DNA of 64,000 bases from positions 149,324-213,323 of the forward strand of contig QCNW01000001.1 in NCBI GenBank assembly GCA_003210025.1, in the 5' to 3' direction. The position numbers were made by a program, and so were the translations under genes. Positions 8,908 through 17,721 of this stretch are shown in pieces. The notes below the pieces were generated by a model that saw nothing but the letters and a program-made list of their open reading frames with translations, was not told the DNA's origin and ran no database searches. The number at the start of each line of letters is the position of its first letter. The stretch's first letter is position 1. The DNA is from Pelagibacteraceae bacterium AG-426-M19 (lineage in GTDB: Bacteria > Pseudomonadota > Alphaproteobacteria > Pelagibacterales > Pelagibacteraceae).

Positions 8908-9912
8908 ATGAAGTTATCAAAAAAGATATCAGCACTAATTCTTTCTGTAGCTCTGTTAATTGGAAGCTTTGGTCAAGCCAATGCAGCTAAAAGACTTCAC
9001 GCAGCTATAGCAGATTGGACTGGTGGGATAATTACGTGCGAAGTTGCCGTAGCAATTCTTGAAAGAGAAATGGGATACAAAATTAAACAAACTGTATTTC
9101 CTTCAGGAACTGGTTTATGGGAAGCAATCGCTGCAGGTGAGTTAGACTTCGCTTGCGAAAGTTGGCCAAGTTACGCTGAAGCTGACACTGTTATGTTAAA
9201 AGAGGACTTAATATACGAAGGTAAAGTCGTTGGTACATACAGTGGTGATGGAAGTGTAGACTTACTTGGAACAGCAGGAATAATCGGTATGTCAGATTAC
9301 TGGATACCAAGATATGCTGCTGAGGAACTAGGTATTAAAACTTGGAAAGACTTAAATAAACACAAAGCAAAATTTGCAACAATTGAAAGTGGTGAGAAAG
9401 GTAGACTTATTGGATGTCCGGTTGCAGGTTGGAACTGTCATGACCAAAAAAGACTTGATCTTTTAGGAATAGACTTCCAGGCTGATGAACTTGGAACAGA
9501 AGCTGCTGCTATCGCAGAAGCAAAAGCTGCTTACATGCGTAAAGAGCCATTCCTACTTTATCTATGGTCACCGCATTGGTTCTTTGGTGAGTATGATATG
9601 GTTGGTGTACAACTTCCAGAACACAAAACTTGTGACAGCTTCACTGAAGCAAATAACTGGAAAGATTGTGGAACTGCTGCATGGCCAGCAACTGGTTGGG
9701 CTAAAGATTACACGATGAACTACGGTAACCCAGCTACTTTTGCTAGTGCAGAACATGCTGATGCTAAGAAGTTCTTTGAAAAAATGTCTTTACAAAATAT
9801 TGACCAAGCTAAAATGTTAGTTGAAGTTGATATTAAGAAAAGAGATGTTAAAGAAGTTGTTAATGAGTGGTTAGACAATAATCCAGATAAATGGAAAAGT
9901 TGGCTTCCATAA
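8908..9912 (+). CDS. proX: Glycine betaine/proline ABC transporter substrate-binding protein
   Basis: The 334-residue protein has a signal peptide (about residues 1-26, ending GQANAA) and the OpuAC/ProX fold. The start of the mature chain, HAAIADWTGGIITCEVA, and the segments SGTGLWEAIAAGELDFACE and LWSPHWFF contain the tryptophans that would cage a quaternary ammonium group. Several cysteine pairs are present in the periplasmic domain. It captures glycine betaine or a related onium compound for the two-domain permease upstream. A strong ribosome site precedes it and a strong terminator follows, so it may be expressed well above the permease. Confidence 0.92.
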   Translation: MKLSKKISALILSVALLIGSFGQANAAKRLHAAIADWTGGIITCEVAVAILEREMGYKIKQTVFPSGTGLWEAIAAGELDFACESWPSYAEADTVMLKEDLIYEGKVVGTYSGDGSVDLLGTAGIIGMSDYWIPRYAAEELGIKTWKDLNKHKAKFATIESGEKGRLIGCPVAGWNCHDQKRLDLLGIDFQADELGTEAAAIAEAKAAYMRKEPFLLYLWSPHWFFGEYDMVGVQLPEHKTCDSFTEANNWKDCGTAAWPATGWAKDYTMNYGNPATFASAEHADAKKFFEKMSLQNIDQAKMLVEVDIKKRDVKEVVNEWLDNNPDKWKSWLP

Positions 9913-9933
9913 TAACTTTAAAATAAATTAGAT

Positions 9934-9964
9934 AAAAAGGGCTTTGATTTTCAAAGCCCTTTTT
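9934..9964. terminator. Strong bidirectional intrinsic terminator
   Basis: A 14-bp perfect stem (AAAAAGGGCTTTGA paired with TCAAAGCCCTTTTT) with a 3-base loop is flanked by A-run and T-run. It lies between the convergent binding protein gene and the dioxygenase gene and can end transcription from both sides. Confidence 0.9.
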
Positions 9965-9966
9965 TT

Positions 9967-11091
9967 TTATTTCTTTAGATAATTTAATCTACCCACAATT
10001 TCATCTCTATCCATGTAATAACCTTGTAAGTGTCTGTGTCCAGAATTTGGATCAAATTCAGTTCTTCCATGAAGCACTCTTCTATTATTGAATGTATATA
10101 TATCTCCTGGTCTTAGCCTAAATTTTATTTGAAATTTGTCATCGTGTAAAAGTTTTCCAAATTTATGATGTGATTTATAAACTTTATCCATTTGATCTGG
10201 GTGACAATCTAATGCATCCATGGTTGCAGTACTAAATCTAACATCATTATAATCACCATCTTTTGTTAGACTTATTGCAGTGCCATAAAAGCTTCTATGA
10301 GCTTCTTGTGTGTAATCTTTGTCTCTAAACTTTAAAGGAATCTTTGTAAGTGTATCAAACGTATCTCTGTCGTTATTCTTTAAATATTCTGCAACAGCGA
10401 ATGCGTCTACTGCTGATGAGTCACCACCTTTTGCTGAATTAACTAAACAATGTAAAAATTGATACCCAGGAGGATTTTCAAACCATGGTAAATCCATATG
10501 ATTTTGAAGTGCATGAGCTGTATAAGCTGAGTTATTAGGTTTTGGTATATTTATAACTTCAAAAGGTGTTTTAAAAAATGTCTCTCTTGTGTGACTAATT
10601 CTGTTTAAAACAGGGAACGCTGAATTTTTTTCTACTGGAGCATTATAAACTATTGCTATTCCTTTATAATGAAGAAGCTCTAACCATTTAACTAATCCCT
10701 CTTCAGAAGATATAATTTCATTGTGATCTATATATATACTATGAATATTTTTTTCTAAACTGCCATCCCATAATTGATAAGGTGATTTGTATTCTTCGTT
10801 ATTTTTAATTGTGTAACAATTTTCTCTAAGCCAACTAATATCATAATGGCTTACATGATTTCCCTCACTCCACTCTATTTCTAATTTACCATCACTATTA
10901 AGATTATATTTTTTTGGGTTTATATTTTCTGATACATCTAAAATATTAAACATTCGATGCCTAGAATCTTTATCGTGTGCTGTAGGGCAATTATCTCTCA
11001 GCCACATATAATTAAATTTACTCTCTTTTCCGTCATCCCAAATTACTTGAAGATAAGTCCCGTTTTTTGAGATTTTTGAAATTGAGTGCAT
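9967..11091 (-). CDS. Gamma-butyrobetaine hydroxylase-like 2-oxoglutarate dioxygenase
   Basis: The protein has the two-part layout of gamma-butyrobetaine dioxygenase: an N-terminal zinc-type domain (about residues 10-90; WDDGKESKFNYMWLRDNC) and a C-terminal TauD-type domain. The iron ligands are visible as HMDLPWF (His-x-Asp) and the distal His in RVLHGRTEF, with an Arg a few residues on for 2-oxoglutarate. The family makes L-carnitine from gamma-butyrobetaine; trimethyllysine hydroxylase is the close alternative. I start it at the ATG at 11091 (374 residues) rather than the TTG 12 bases upstream. It sits between a betaine transporter and carnitine degradation genes, which supports gamma-butyrobetaine as the substrate. 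Confidence 0.82.
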   Translation of the reverse strand: MHSISKISKNGTYLQVIWDDGKESKFNYMWLRDNCPTAHDKDSRHRMFNILDVSENINPKKYNLNSDGKLEIEWSEGNHVSHYDISWLRENCYTIKNNEEYKSPYQLWDGSLEKNIHSIYIDHNEIISSEEGLVKWLELLHYKGIAIVYNAPVEKNSAFPVLNRISHTRETFFKTPFEVINIPKPNNSAYTAHALQNHMDLPWFENPPGYQFLHCLVNSAKGGDSSAVDAFAVAEYLKNNDRDTFDTLTKIPLKFRDKDYTQEAHRSFYGTAISLTKDGDYNDVRFSTATMDALDCHPDQMDKVYKSHHKFGKLLHDDKFQIKFRLRPGDIYTFNNRRVLHGRTEFDPNSGHRHLQGYYMDRDEIVGRLNYLKK

Positions 11092-11193
11092 AATCAATAT
11101 CAATATAAAATAATTTAATGCTCAATTCAATTATTAGTTGACATATTAATAGTTGGAAGATTTGTTAGTTTGAATTATCTTTTAAAATTAAAA

Positions 11194-11979
11194 ATGAGCA
11201 TAACCTTAAAAAATAAAAAAATAATCATATCCGCAGGAGGTTCGGGTATTGGATGGAGTTCGGCAAAAATATTTTTAGATAAAGGTGCAATAGTATATCT
11301 TTGTGATATCAATCCAACTTTTCTGAATAAATGCAAGAAGCACAAGCTCAATAATAAAAAATTATTTGTATTTCAGTGCGATGCCTCGGACGAAAACCAA
11401 GTAAAAAATTTTTTTAGCAAAATATTAAAAAAAACAAAAAAAATTGATGCTTTAATAAATAACGTAGGAATTGCTGGACCAACTGGGACACTTGAAAAAT
11501 TAAAAAGCAAGGATTGGGAAAATACATTAAAAGTAAACGTTATTAGCCATTTTTATTTTTCAAAATATTCAATTCCATTGCTAAAAAAAAATAAAGGTGG
11601 AGCTATAATAAATTTATCATCAACCGCAGGTATATTTGGATTTCCATTAAGATCTCCTTACTGTGCAAGTAAGTGGGCAGTTGTTGGTATAACCAAAACA
11701 CTGGCAATGGAACTAGGAAAATTTAAAATTAGAGTAAACGCTATTTGTCCTGGAACAATTAAGGGAGATAGAATGGGTAGAGTGATAAGGGATAAATCGA
11801 AGTTTTTAAATGTTTCAAAAAAATTAATAGAAAAAGAATTTGTTTCAATGACTTCAATGAATACCTGGGTTTATGAAGAGGATATTGGAGGAATTTGTAG
11901 CTTTTTAATTTCGAATGATGCGCCAAGGATATCGGGACAAGTAATTGCTGTGGACGGCAATACTTTAAGAATGCATTAG
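11194..11979 (+). CDS. Short-chain dehydrogenase/reductase (SDR)
   Basis: The 261-residue protein is a classical SDR. It has the nucleotide motif SAGGSGIGWSS near the N-terminus, NNVGIAG, the catalytic serine in INLSSTAG, and YCASK (Tyr-x-x-x-Lys). A SGQVIAVDGN stretch near the C-terminus is typical of the family. I use the ATG at 11194 because an upstream TTG would add eight residues before the usual start of the fold. It converges on a GFA gene with 3 bases between stops. The position among carnitine genes suggests a hydroxy-acid or carnitine-related substrate, but SDR substrates cannot be read from sequence. Confidence 0.85.
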   Translation: MSITLKNKKIIISAGGSGIGWSSAKIFLDKGAIVYLCDINPTFLNKCKKHKLNNKKLFVFQCDASDENQVKNFFSKILKKTKKIDALINNVGIAGPTGTLEKLKSKDWENTLKVNVISHFYFSKYSIPLLKKNKGGAIINLSSTAGIFGFPLRSPYCASKWAVVGITKTLAMELGKFKIRVNAICPGTIKGDRMGRVIRDKSKFLNVSKKLIEKEFVSMTSMNTWVYEEDIGGICSFLISNDAPRISGQVIAVDGNTLRMH

Positions 11980-11982
11980 TTA

Positions 11983-12393
11983 TTAAACTTTAATATTTTT
12001 TTCGCTTATTTCCATAAATGGAAAATGAGATTCTTTATAATGTATGTTCTCTGCTTTATTTAAAAAACTAATATCGTCTAGTAAACCTGCATATAAATAG
12101 TATTTTTTATACTTTTCTACATAAGTTAAAATAGGAGCAGCACATTTCCCACAAAAATGTTTTTTAATTTTATTACCACTGCCGCCTTCATGTTCATAAA
12201 TTTTTAATTTAGACTTATCGATATCTATTGCTCCATCTCTTAGCAGTATAATTGTCATTATTCCTCCTATTTTTTTTCTACAATCAATACAATGACAATT
12301 GAAAACTAAAGGGACTTCATCAAGCTTAACCTTAAAAGTTATACTTCCACAGATACATCCACCAGTTTTATTTATAAAAATTTTTTCTTTCAT
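11983..12393 (-). CDS. GFA family zinc protein
   Basis: The 136-residue protein has the cysteine pattern of the GFA/CENP-V fold: GGCICGS, then CHCIDCRK, then HFCGKCAAPI. These bind structural and catalytic zinc. The family was named after glutathione-dependent formaldehyde activation, but many members have unknown roles. The ATG at 12393 overlaps the stop of the carnitine dehydrogenase gene by 1 base (TGATG), so it belongs to that operon. A link to formaldehyde released by demethylation of betaines is plausible but unproven. Confidence 0.82.
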   Translation of the reverse strand: MKEKIFINKTGGCICGSITFKVKLDEVPLVFNCHCIDCRKKIGGIMTIILLRDGAIDIDKSKLKIYEHEGGSGNKIKKHFCGKCAAPILTYVEKYKKYYLYAGLLDDISFLNKAENIHYKESHFPFMEISEKNIKV

Positions 12394-13334
12394 CAATTTC
12401 TAATTTTAATCTCATATTTTTTTCTAATTTTTAATACATCAACTAAATATTGGTCCCTAATATTTGAAAGCATATTAATTGATTTACCTTTAGCTTGTTT
12501 TTTTGTACCTGATATAAGTTTAGAAGATAATTTGTTTGTTAACTTTGGAGCTTTTAATTTAGTCCAAGGTAATTTTAAGGCTGGACCAAATTGCTTTAAC
12601 ATATGTTTCATTCCTGCATTACCTCCAGCAAGATGAAAGGTTAAAAAGGTGCCCATTATTGAGTATCTAAGACCTGGTCCATCTTCTATTGCACGATCTA
12701 ATTCCTGTGTTGTTGCATAATTTTCATTAATAATATGTAAACCCTCTCTCCACAATGCCTCTTGAAGTCTATCCGATAAATAACCTGGTAATTCTTTTTT
12801 AAGCATGATTGGCCTCATTGAGATTGATTTGTAATATTTGTTTGCATCTGAAAGAAACTTTCTTGTAGTTTTTTTTCCAGGAACTATTTCAACTGCTGGC
12901 AATAAATACGCTGGGTTAAATGGATGTCCAATTATGCCTCTTTGAGGATTTTTACTCTTAGAAAAAATTTTAGAGGGCAAAAGTCCTGACGAACTTGAAG
13001 AAATAATTACATTTGATTTTACATATTTAGAGATTTTTTGGATTAAATCAGTTTTAACTTTATAATTCTCTAATACACTTTCTTGAACAAAATCCACATT
13101 TGAAAGAGCCTTTTCCAAAGAATTAAAGAATTTTAAATTTTTAATTAAAATTTTTTTTCCAAAAAGTTTTTTTATACTTTTTGAAGTTCTTTTTATTTCT
13201 TTTAAAACATAGTTTTTGAGATTTTTGTTTTGATCATATGCATGAACAATTTTGTTGTGAGCTAAATTTCTTATTATCCAGCCAGTCCCTATGACACCAG
13301 TTCCAACTATTCCTACAGTTTTAATTTTTGACAT
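12393..13334 (-). CDS. L-carnitine 3-dehydrogenase-like 3-hydroxyacyl-CoA dehydrogenase family protein
   Basis: The 313-residue protein has the N-terminal NAD-binding motif GIVGTGVIGTGWIIRNLAHN and the GHPFNPAYLLPAVEIVPG block that carries the catalytic histidine. The C-terminal helical domain includes LSDRLQEALWREGLHI and the segment IEDGPGLRYSIMG, as in L-carnitine dehydrogenases, which oxidise carnitine to 3-dehydrocarnitine in the cytoplasm. It overlaps the upstream BKACE gene by 1 base (TAATG). That pairing with a dehydrocarnitine cleavage enzyme is the main argument for carnitine rather than 3-hydroxyacyl-CoA as substrate. Confidence 0.85.
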   Translation of the reverse strand: MSKIKTVGIVGTGVIGTGWIIRNLAHNKIVHAYDQNKNLKNYVLKEIKRTSKSIKKLFGKKILIKNLKFFNSLEKALSNVDFVQESVLENYKVKTDLIQKISKYVKSNVIISSSSSGLLPSKIFSKSKNPQRGIIGHPFNPAYLLPAVEIVPGKKTTRKFLSDANKYYKSISMRPIMLKKELPGYLSDRLQEALWREGLHIINENYATTQELDRAIEDGPGLRYSIMGTFLTFHLAGGNAGMKHMLKQFGPALKLPWTKLKAPKLTNKLSSKLISGTKKQAKGKSINMLSNIRDQYLVDVLKIRKKYEIKIRN

Positions 13335-14221
13335 TACTTGTGTTTTACAAGCTTTAATTTTTCTCTTGTTTCTGAAGGTGACATAATCTCTACGCCAAGA
13401 TCTGTGACGATCCTTATAGCTTTCTCAACTAATTGAGGATTTGTTGCCAATTTTCCTTTGGATAAATATAAATTATCCTCTAAACCAACTCTTGGGTTAC
13501 CTCCCATTACTACAGTTTGAGCAACATATGGCATTTCGTTTTTAGATATTGCAAAACCTGACCATATACCTTCTTTAGGCATTATATCTTTCATCGCTTG
13601 CATGGCTAATGGTGTTGCCGGTGCTCCCCATGGAATTCCTAAACACATTTGAAAAAGAGGTGGATCACTTAATAATCCCTCTTTATATAATTGAGCACCA
13701 AACCACATGTTTCCTAAATCAAAAGCTTCTATTTCAGGTTTAACTTTTATTTCTTGAAGTTTTTTTGCAGCTTTTCTTAAATCGTTAGGTGTGTTGACTG
13801 TGATAACTGAACTATCTCCAAAATTTAAGGTTCCACAATCAAGTGTGCATATTTCTGGAAGAAATTGTTCTGCATTAGCAATTCTTTCCATTACATCTGC
13901 CATGTCTGTCATTGGACCAAAGTCTAAAGGGTTCTTGCCTTGGCCGATATCTAAATCACCACCCATGCCTGTTGTGAGATTAAGAATTACATCAGTTTCA
14001 GATGATCTCACTCTGTCAACCACTTCTTTATAAAGCTCGAGTCTTCTACTTGGAGTTCCATCTTCCTCTCTGACATGGATATGGGCAATTGCAGCACCAG
14101 CTTTAGCAGACTCTATTGCTGCTTTTGCAATTTGCTCTGGAGTTTTAGGTAAATCAGGATGTTTACTTGCTGTATCACCAGATCCTGTAACTGCACATGA
14201 TATGAAGACCTTATTGTTCAT
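13334..14221 (-). CDS. BKACE family protein, probable 3-dehydrocarnitine cleavage enzyme
   Basis: The 295-residue protein is a beta-keto acid cleavage enzyme (BKACE, DUF849). Zinc ligands are visible in IAHIHVREEDG and the acidic ligand in GNPRVGLEDNLYLSKG. The family combines a beta-keto acid with acetyl-CoA to give acetoacetate and a new CoA ester; on dehydrocarnitine the products are acetoacetate and betainyl-CoA. It is the first gene of a minus-strand operon with carnitine dehydrogenase and a GFA protein, 59 bases from the divergent lyase-thioesterase-oxidase operon. The context makes dehydrocarnitine the best guess. Confidence 0.88.
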   Translation of the reverse strand: MNNKVFISCAVTGSGDTASKHPDLPKTPEQIAKAAIESAKAGAAIAHIHVREEDGTPSRRLELYKEVVDRVRSSETDVILNLTTGMGGDLDIGQGKNPLDFGPMTDMADVMERIANAEQFLPEICTLDCGTLNFGDSSVITVNTPNDLRKAAKKLQEIKVKPEIEAFDLGNMWFGAQLYKEGLLSDPPLFQMCLGIPWGAPATPLAMQAMKDIMPKEGIWSGFAISKNEMPYVAQTVVMGGNPRVGLEDNLYLSKGKLATNPQLVEKAIRIVTDLGVEIMSPSETREKLKLVKHK

Positions 14222-14280
14222 TTTTATTTCTAGTAAAATATAATATCATATCATTAACAATTATAAGAAATAAAAATTAA

Positions 14281-15141
14281 ATGGACTTAAATAAACTAAG
14301 GGTTAGACGTAGCTTTATATTTACACCAGGTCTTCAACCAGAGATGTTTCCAAAAGCCTTGGCTTCAGGAGCTGATATGGTTTGTATAGAATTAGAAGAT
14401 GGAATTGCCATGAAAGATAAAGACGAGGCAAGGAAAAATACTATTGAAGCATTAAAGTCACTAGAAGTAAAAAATGATGTTGAATTAGTTGTTAGATTAA
14501 ATTGTCAAAGAACTAAAAATGGTCTTTTAGACTTAGAAGCTCTTGCATCAAATAAACTAAAGGTTAAAGCTATCATGTTGCCTAAAGTTAAAACACCTGA
14601 CGAAATTACATTTATTGATGACATGCTTACTGATTGTAATTTAGATACTGATCTTCATGTTATAATGGAAACTAATCAAGCTCTTGAAAGTATTTATGAT
14701 ATTGCACATTCTAGCGATAGAATAGTTGCTTTATATTTTGGTGGAGAGGATATGGCAGCAGAATTGAGAGTGGAAAACAAATTAGAGAATTTAGTTTATG
14801 CAAGATCAAGGTTAGTTCATGCTGGCGCAAGTAAAGGAGTTGATGTTATTGATGTTCCTTATTTAAATTTGGAAGATATGGAAGGAATGAAAAAAGAAGC
14901 ACAGTTTGTCAAAAATTTAGGTTTCACTGGAAAAGGATCGATTCATCCGAAACAAATAAGTATTTTAAATGAGATTTTTACTCCGTCTGAAGAAGAAATA
15001 AGTAAAGCTAAAAAAATTATGGATCAATTTAAAAAAGCAAATACAGGTTTAGTTGTAATAGATGGTAAATTGATAGAAAGACCTGTTTTAAGAGAGATGC
15101 AAAGAAAATTGTTAGTAGCAGATAAAATAAATAAAAGCTAA
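14281..15141 (+). CDS. HpcH/HpaI aldolase / CitE-like lyase
   Basis: The 286-residue protein is a CitE-like lyase of the HpcH/HpaI family. The N-terminus has RSFIFTPGLQPEMFPKAL and the metal-binding CIELEDGIA. Near the C-terminus GSIHPKQISILNEIFTP is the family's conserved block. These magnesium-dependent enzymes split or join beta-hydroxyacyl-CoA esters such as malyl-CoA, citramalyl-CoA or methylmalyl-CoA. It is followed after 4 bases by the thioesterase gene. Its role next to carnitine genes is unclear; handling the acetyl- or acetoacetyl-derived unit is one idea. Confidence 0.85.
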   Translation: MDLNKLRVRRSFIFTPGLQPEMFPKALASGADMVCIELEDGIAMKDKDEARKNTIEALKSLEVKNDVELVVRLNCQRTKNGLLDLEALASNKLKVKAIMLPKVKTPDEITFIDDMLTDCNLDTDLHVIMETNQALESIYDIAHSSDRIVALYFGGEDMAAELRVENKLENLVYARSRLVHAGASKGVDVIDVPYLNLEDMEGMKKEAQFVKNLGFTGKGSIHPKQISILNEIFTPSEEEISKAKKIMDQFKKANTGLVVIDGKLIERPVLREMQRKLLVADKINKS

Positions 15142-15145
15142 TAAA

Positions 15146-15613
15146 ATGGCATTTCATTTAGCTTCGAGAAAAATAATAAAAGATTGGACAGATTATAATG
15201 AGCATATGAACATGGCTTATTATGTTTTAATTTTTGATGAAGCATGGGAAACAATGCTTAATAAATTTGATATGGGTGGAGCTAAAGCACAAATAAATAA
15301 AAGAAGTACAATGGTGGTTGAAACAAGAACAACTTACGACAATGAAGTTAAAGAAAATGAAGAAATTGATGTTTATTGCACTTTCTTTGATCATGATAAG
15401 AAAAGATTACATTTAAAATGTGAGATGATCGAAAAAAAAACAGGAAAACTTGCTGCAACTACAGAAAGTATATCTCTTTATATTGATCTTGAAAAAAGAA
15501 AAGTTACAGAATTTGAAGAAGATAAAATAAAAATTATGGATGATTTTATTAACGAAAATAAAAATAGTTTTAAATCAGATAAATTAGTACTTGCAGATAA
15601 ACTTAAAAAGTAA
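15146..15613 (+). CDS. Hotdog-fold acyl-CoA thioesterase, possibly betainyl-CoA specific
   Basis: The 155-residue protein is a 4HBT-type hotdog thioesterase. The N-terminal DWTDYNEHMNMAYYVLIFDE carries the Asn/His/Asn-x-x-x-Tyr pattern that lines the CoA thioester site. In several bacteria a domain of this kind is fused to or next to carnitine dehydrogenase and hydrolyses betainyl-CoA to glycine betaine and CoA. Here it is a separate protein within 1.8 kb of the dehydrogenase and BKACE genes but on the other strand. It is flanked tightly by the lyase and the GMC oxidase genes (no gap to the latter), so it is in one operon with them. Confidence 0.8.
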   Translation: MAFHLASRKIIKDWTDYNEHMNMAYYVLIFDEAWETMLNKFDMGGAKAQINKRSTMVVETRTTYDNEVKENEEIDVYCTFFDHDKKRLHLKCEMIEKKTGKLAATTESISLYIDLEKRKVTEFEEDKIKIMDDFINENKNSFKSDKLVLADKLKK

Positions 15614-17194
15614 ATGAATTTTGACTACATAATTGTTGGAGCTGGTACAGCAGGATGTGTTCTTGCAAATAGATTAAGTGAAAATGGGAAATTTAATGTT
15701 GCCTTGTTTGAGGCAGGTGGATCTAGTGATATTTGGAAAGTTAATATGCCTTTGGCAATTCTATATGCAATGCACGATCCCAAATATAATTATAAATATT
15801 ATTCAGAACCAGAGCCTAATTTAAATAATAGAAGATTATTTTGCCCAAGAGGAAAAATGGTAGGTGGTTGTTCTGCACATAACGGAATGGTTTATGTTCG
15901 AGGAAACAAAAACGACTATGAGAGATGGGCCTCATTTGGCTTGAAATCATGGTCTTATGAAAATGTTTTACCGTTTTTTAAAAAAATTGAGACATGGTCT
16001 GAAGGAGAGAATGAATTCAGAGGTGGAAAGGGAATTTTGCCAGTAAATCAATCCAAAAATAAAAATCCTTTGTTTGGCGCTTTTATTAACGCTTCTGTTG
16101 AAGCGGGGTATAAACAAAATAATGACATGAACGGAGAAGATCAAGAAGGATTTGGAATGTATGATATTACAATTCATAAAGGTCAAAGAGCTAGCGCTTC
16201 TAAATATTATCTAGAACCTGCAAAAAAAAGAAAAAATTTAAAAGTCTTTACCAATTCTTTTGCAGAAAGGATTATTTTTGAAGGAAAAAAAGCAGTTGGA
16301 ATAGAGGTAAATATCAAAAATAAAGTCACAAAGGTTTATGCTAACAAAGAAGTTATTTTAAGTGGAGGTTCAATTAATTCACCACAACTGTTAATGTTAT
16401 CTGGTGTAGGACCTGAAAAAGATTTAAAAGATAAAGGAATTAATGTTGTACATTCTTTAGAGGGAGTAGGTCAAAATTTACAAGACCATTTAGAAACCTA
16501 TATTCAGCAAGAATGTAAAACTAAAGATACGCTCTATTCTTATGTTAACAAAATAAATATGCTTAAAATTGGTATTCAATGGTTTCTTTCAAAAAGTGGT
16601 CCATGTTCTACTTCATTTTTAGAAGCAGGTGGTTTCTGCAAATCTTCAGAAGACAAAAGCTATCCGAATATTCAATTTCATTTTTTTCCAGCATTCGTAA
16701 TCGATCATGGATTAGTTGATCCTGACAGACATGGTTATCAATTACATGCAAGCTTGAACCAACCTAAAAGTAGAGGACATATTAAATTAAATAGCTCAAA
16801 TCCATACGATTACCCAAAAATTCAATTTAATTATTTAAAAGATGAATATGATTTAAAAGAAACAATTAAGTGTGTTCGTGTAGCTAGAAAGATTTTAAGT
16901 CAAGATTCAATGAAACCTTACGCTGGAAAAGAAATAGGTCCAGGTGAAAGTGCAACTGATGATGAACAAATAACCGAGTATATTAGATCAAAAGCCGAAA
17001 CAGCTTATCATCCATCCTGTACATTAAAAATGGGAGTGGACAAAATGGCAGTAGTTGACGAAAAATTGAAAGTTCATGGTTTAGAAAATTTAAGAGTTGC
17101 AGATGCCTCAGTTATGCCAGAGATTACAAGTGGTAATTTAAATGCACCTACTTTAATGATAGGTGAAAGAGCGGCTGATTTTATCCTTAATTAG
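15614..17194 (+). CDS. GMC family oxidoreductase, choline dehydrogenase-like
   Basis: The 526-residue flavoprotein is of the GMC family. FAD binding is shown by DYIIVGAGTAGCVLANRLSE at the N-terminus and RGKMVGGCSAHNGMVYVRG. The C-terminal active-site region has TAYHPSCTLKMG (catalytic His) and LRVADASVMPEITSGN, as in choline dehydrogenase (BetA), which oxidises choline to betaine aldehyde. The cysteine-containing VGGCSAHNGMVYVRG differs slightly from GGSS.INGM in many members. No betaine aldehyde dehydrogenase is in the window. Other alcohols are possible substrates. The stop codon overlaps that of the convergent GFA gene by 8 bases. Confidence 0.85.
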   Translation: MNFDYIIVGAGTAGCVLANRLSENGKFNVALFEAGGSSDIWKVNMPLAILYAMHDPKYNYKYYSEPEPNLNNRRLFCPRGKMVGGCSAHNGMVYVRGNKNDYERWASFGLKSWSYENVLPFFKKIETWSEGENEFRGGKGILPVNQSKNKNPLFGAFINASVEAGYKQNNDMNGEDQEGFGMYDITIHKGQRASASKYYLEPAKKRKNLKVFTNSFAERIIFEGKKAVGIEVNIKNKVTKVYANKEVILSGGSINSPQLLMLSGVGPEKDLKDKGINVVHSLEGVGQNLQDHLETYIQQECKTKDTLYSYVNKINMLKIGIQWFLSKSGPCSTSFLEAGGFCKSSEDKSYPNIQFHFFPAFVIDHGLVDPDRHGYQLHASLNQPKSRGHIKLNSSNPYDYPKIQFNYLKDEYDLKETIKCVRVARKILSQDSMKPYAGKEIGPGESATDDEQITEYIRSKAETAYHPSCTLKMGVDKMAVVDEKLKVHGLENLRVADASVMPEITSGNLNAPTLMIGERAADFILN

Positions 17195-17663
17195 TCTCGA
17201 GATATTTTTTATATCTATCTAAACTTTCGTTAGGCCAAGCAATTTTTGGATCATACATTTCATCATAGCAAATATTTTTGTCAGCAATATTTATCCATGG
17301 ATCCTTATCTTTTACAAATATATGTGCTTGAGGTGGAAAGTCTTCCGGTTTCAAAAGAGTCTTTGTTCTAACTGTTAATCTTCTAATTGCAAATTCATAA
17401 TCGGCATAAATATAAACCCCACATTTTTTACAAAAGTAATGAGTACATTTCTTCCCACTACCTGCAATCAATTCAGCTTTTAAAAGTTCACCATTAATTT
17501 TTAAAGAATCTTCAAAAATACTAGTATTCATTACATAAGATGATCCAGTTAATTTTTTGCAATCTAAACAATGGCAGACCTGAGTAAAAAGAGGTTTGCT
17601 ATTTATTGAATACTTTACACACCCACAAATACATCCGCCATAAATTGGTTCAAAATCACTCAT
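17187..17663 (-). CDS. GFA family zinc protein
   Basis: The 158-residue protein has the GFA cysteine pattern (YGGCICGCVKY, CHCLDCKKLTG, YFCKKCGVYIYADYE). It resembles the GFA protein at 12.0 kb in the motif region but is longer and has a different C-terminus, so the two are paralogues rather than copies. It lies at the far edge of the onium-compound region and converges on the GMC oxidase. A role in handling one-carbon products is inferred only from the family name and the surroundings. Confidence 0.82.
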   Translation of the reverse strand: MSDFEPIYGGCICGCVKYSINSKPLFTQVCHCLDCKKLTGSSYVMNTSIFEDSLKINGELLKAELIAGSGKKCTHYFCKKCGVYIYADYEFAIRRLTVRTKTLLKPEDFPPQAHIFVKDKDPWINIADKNICYDEMYDPKIAWPNESLDRYKKYLETN

Positions 17664-17721
17664 TTCTTTAAGAGTATCTTATTAATTATGAAGGTTAAAG
17701 TTTTTTTGATATAGGTGCGAT

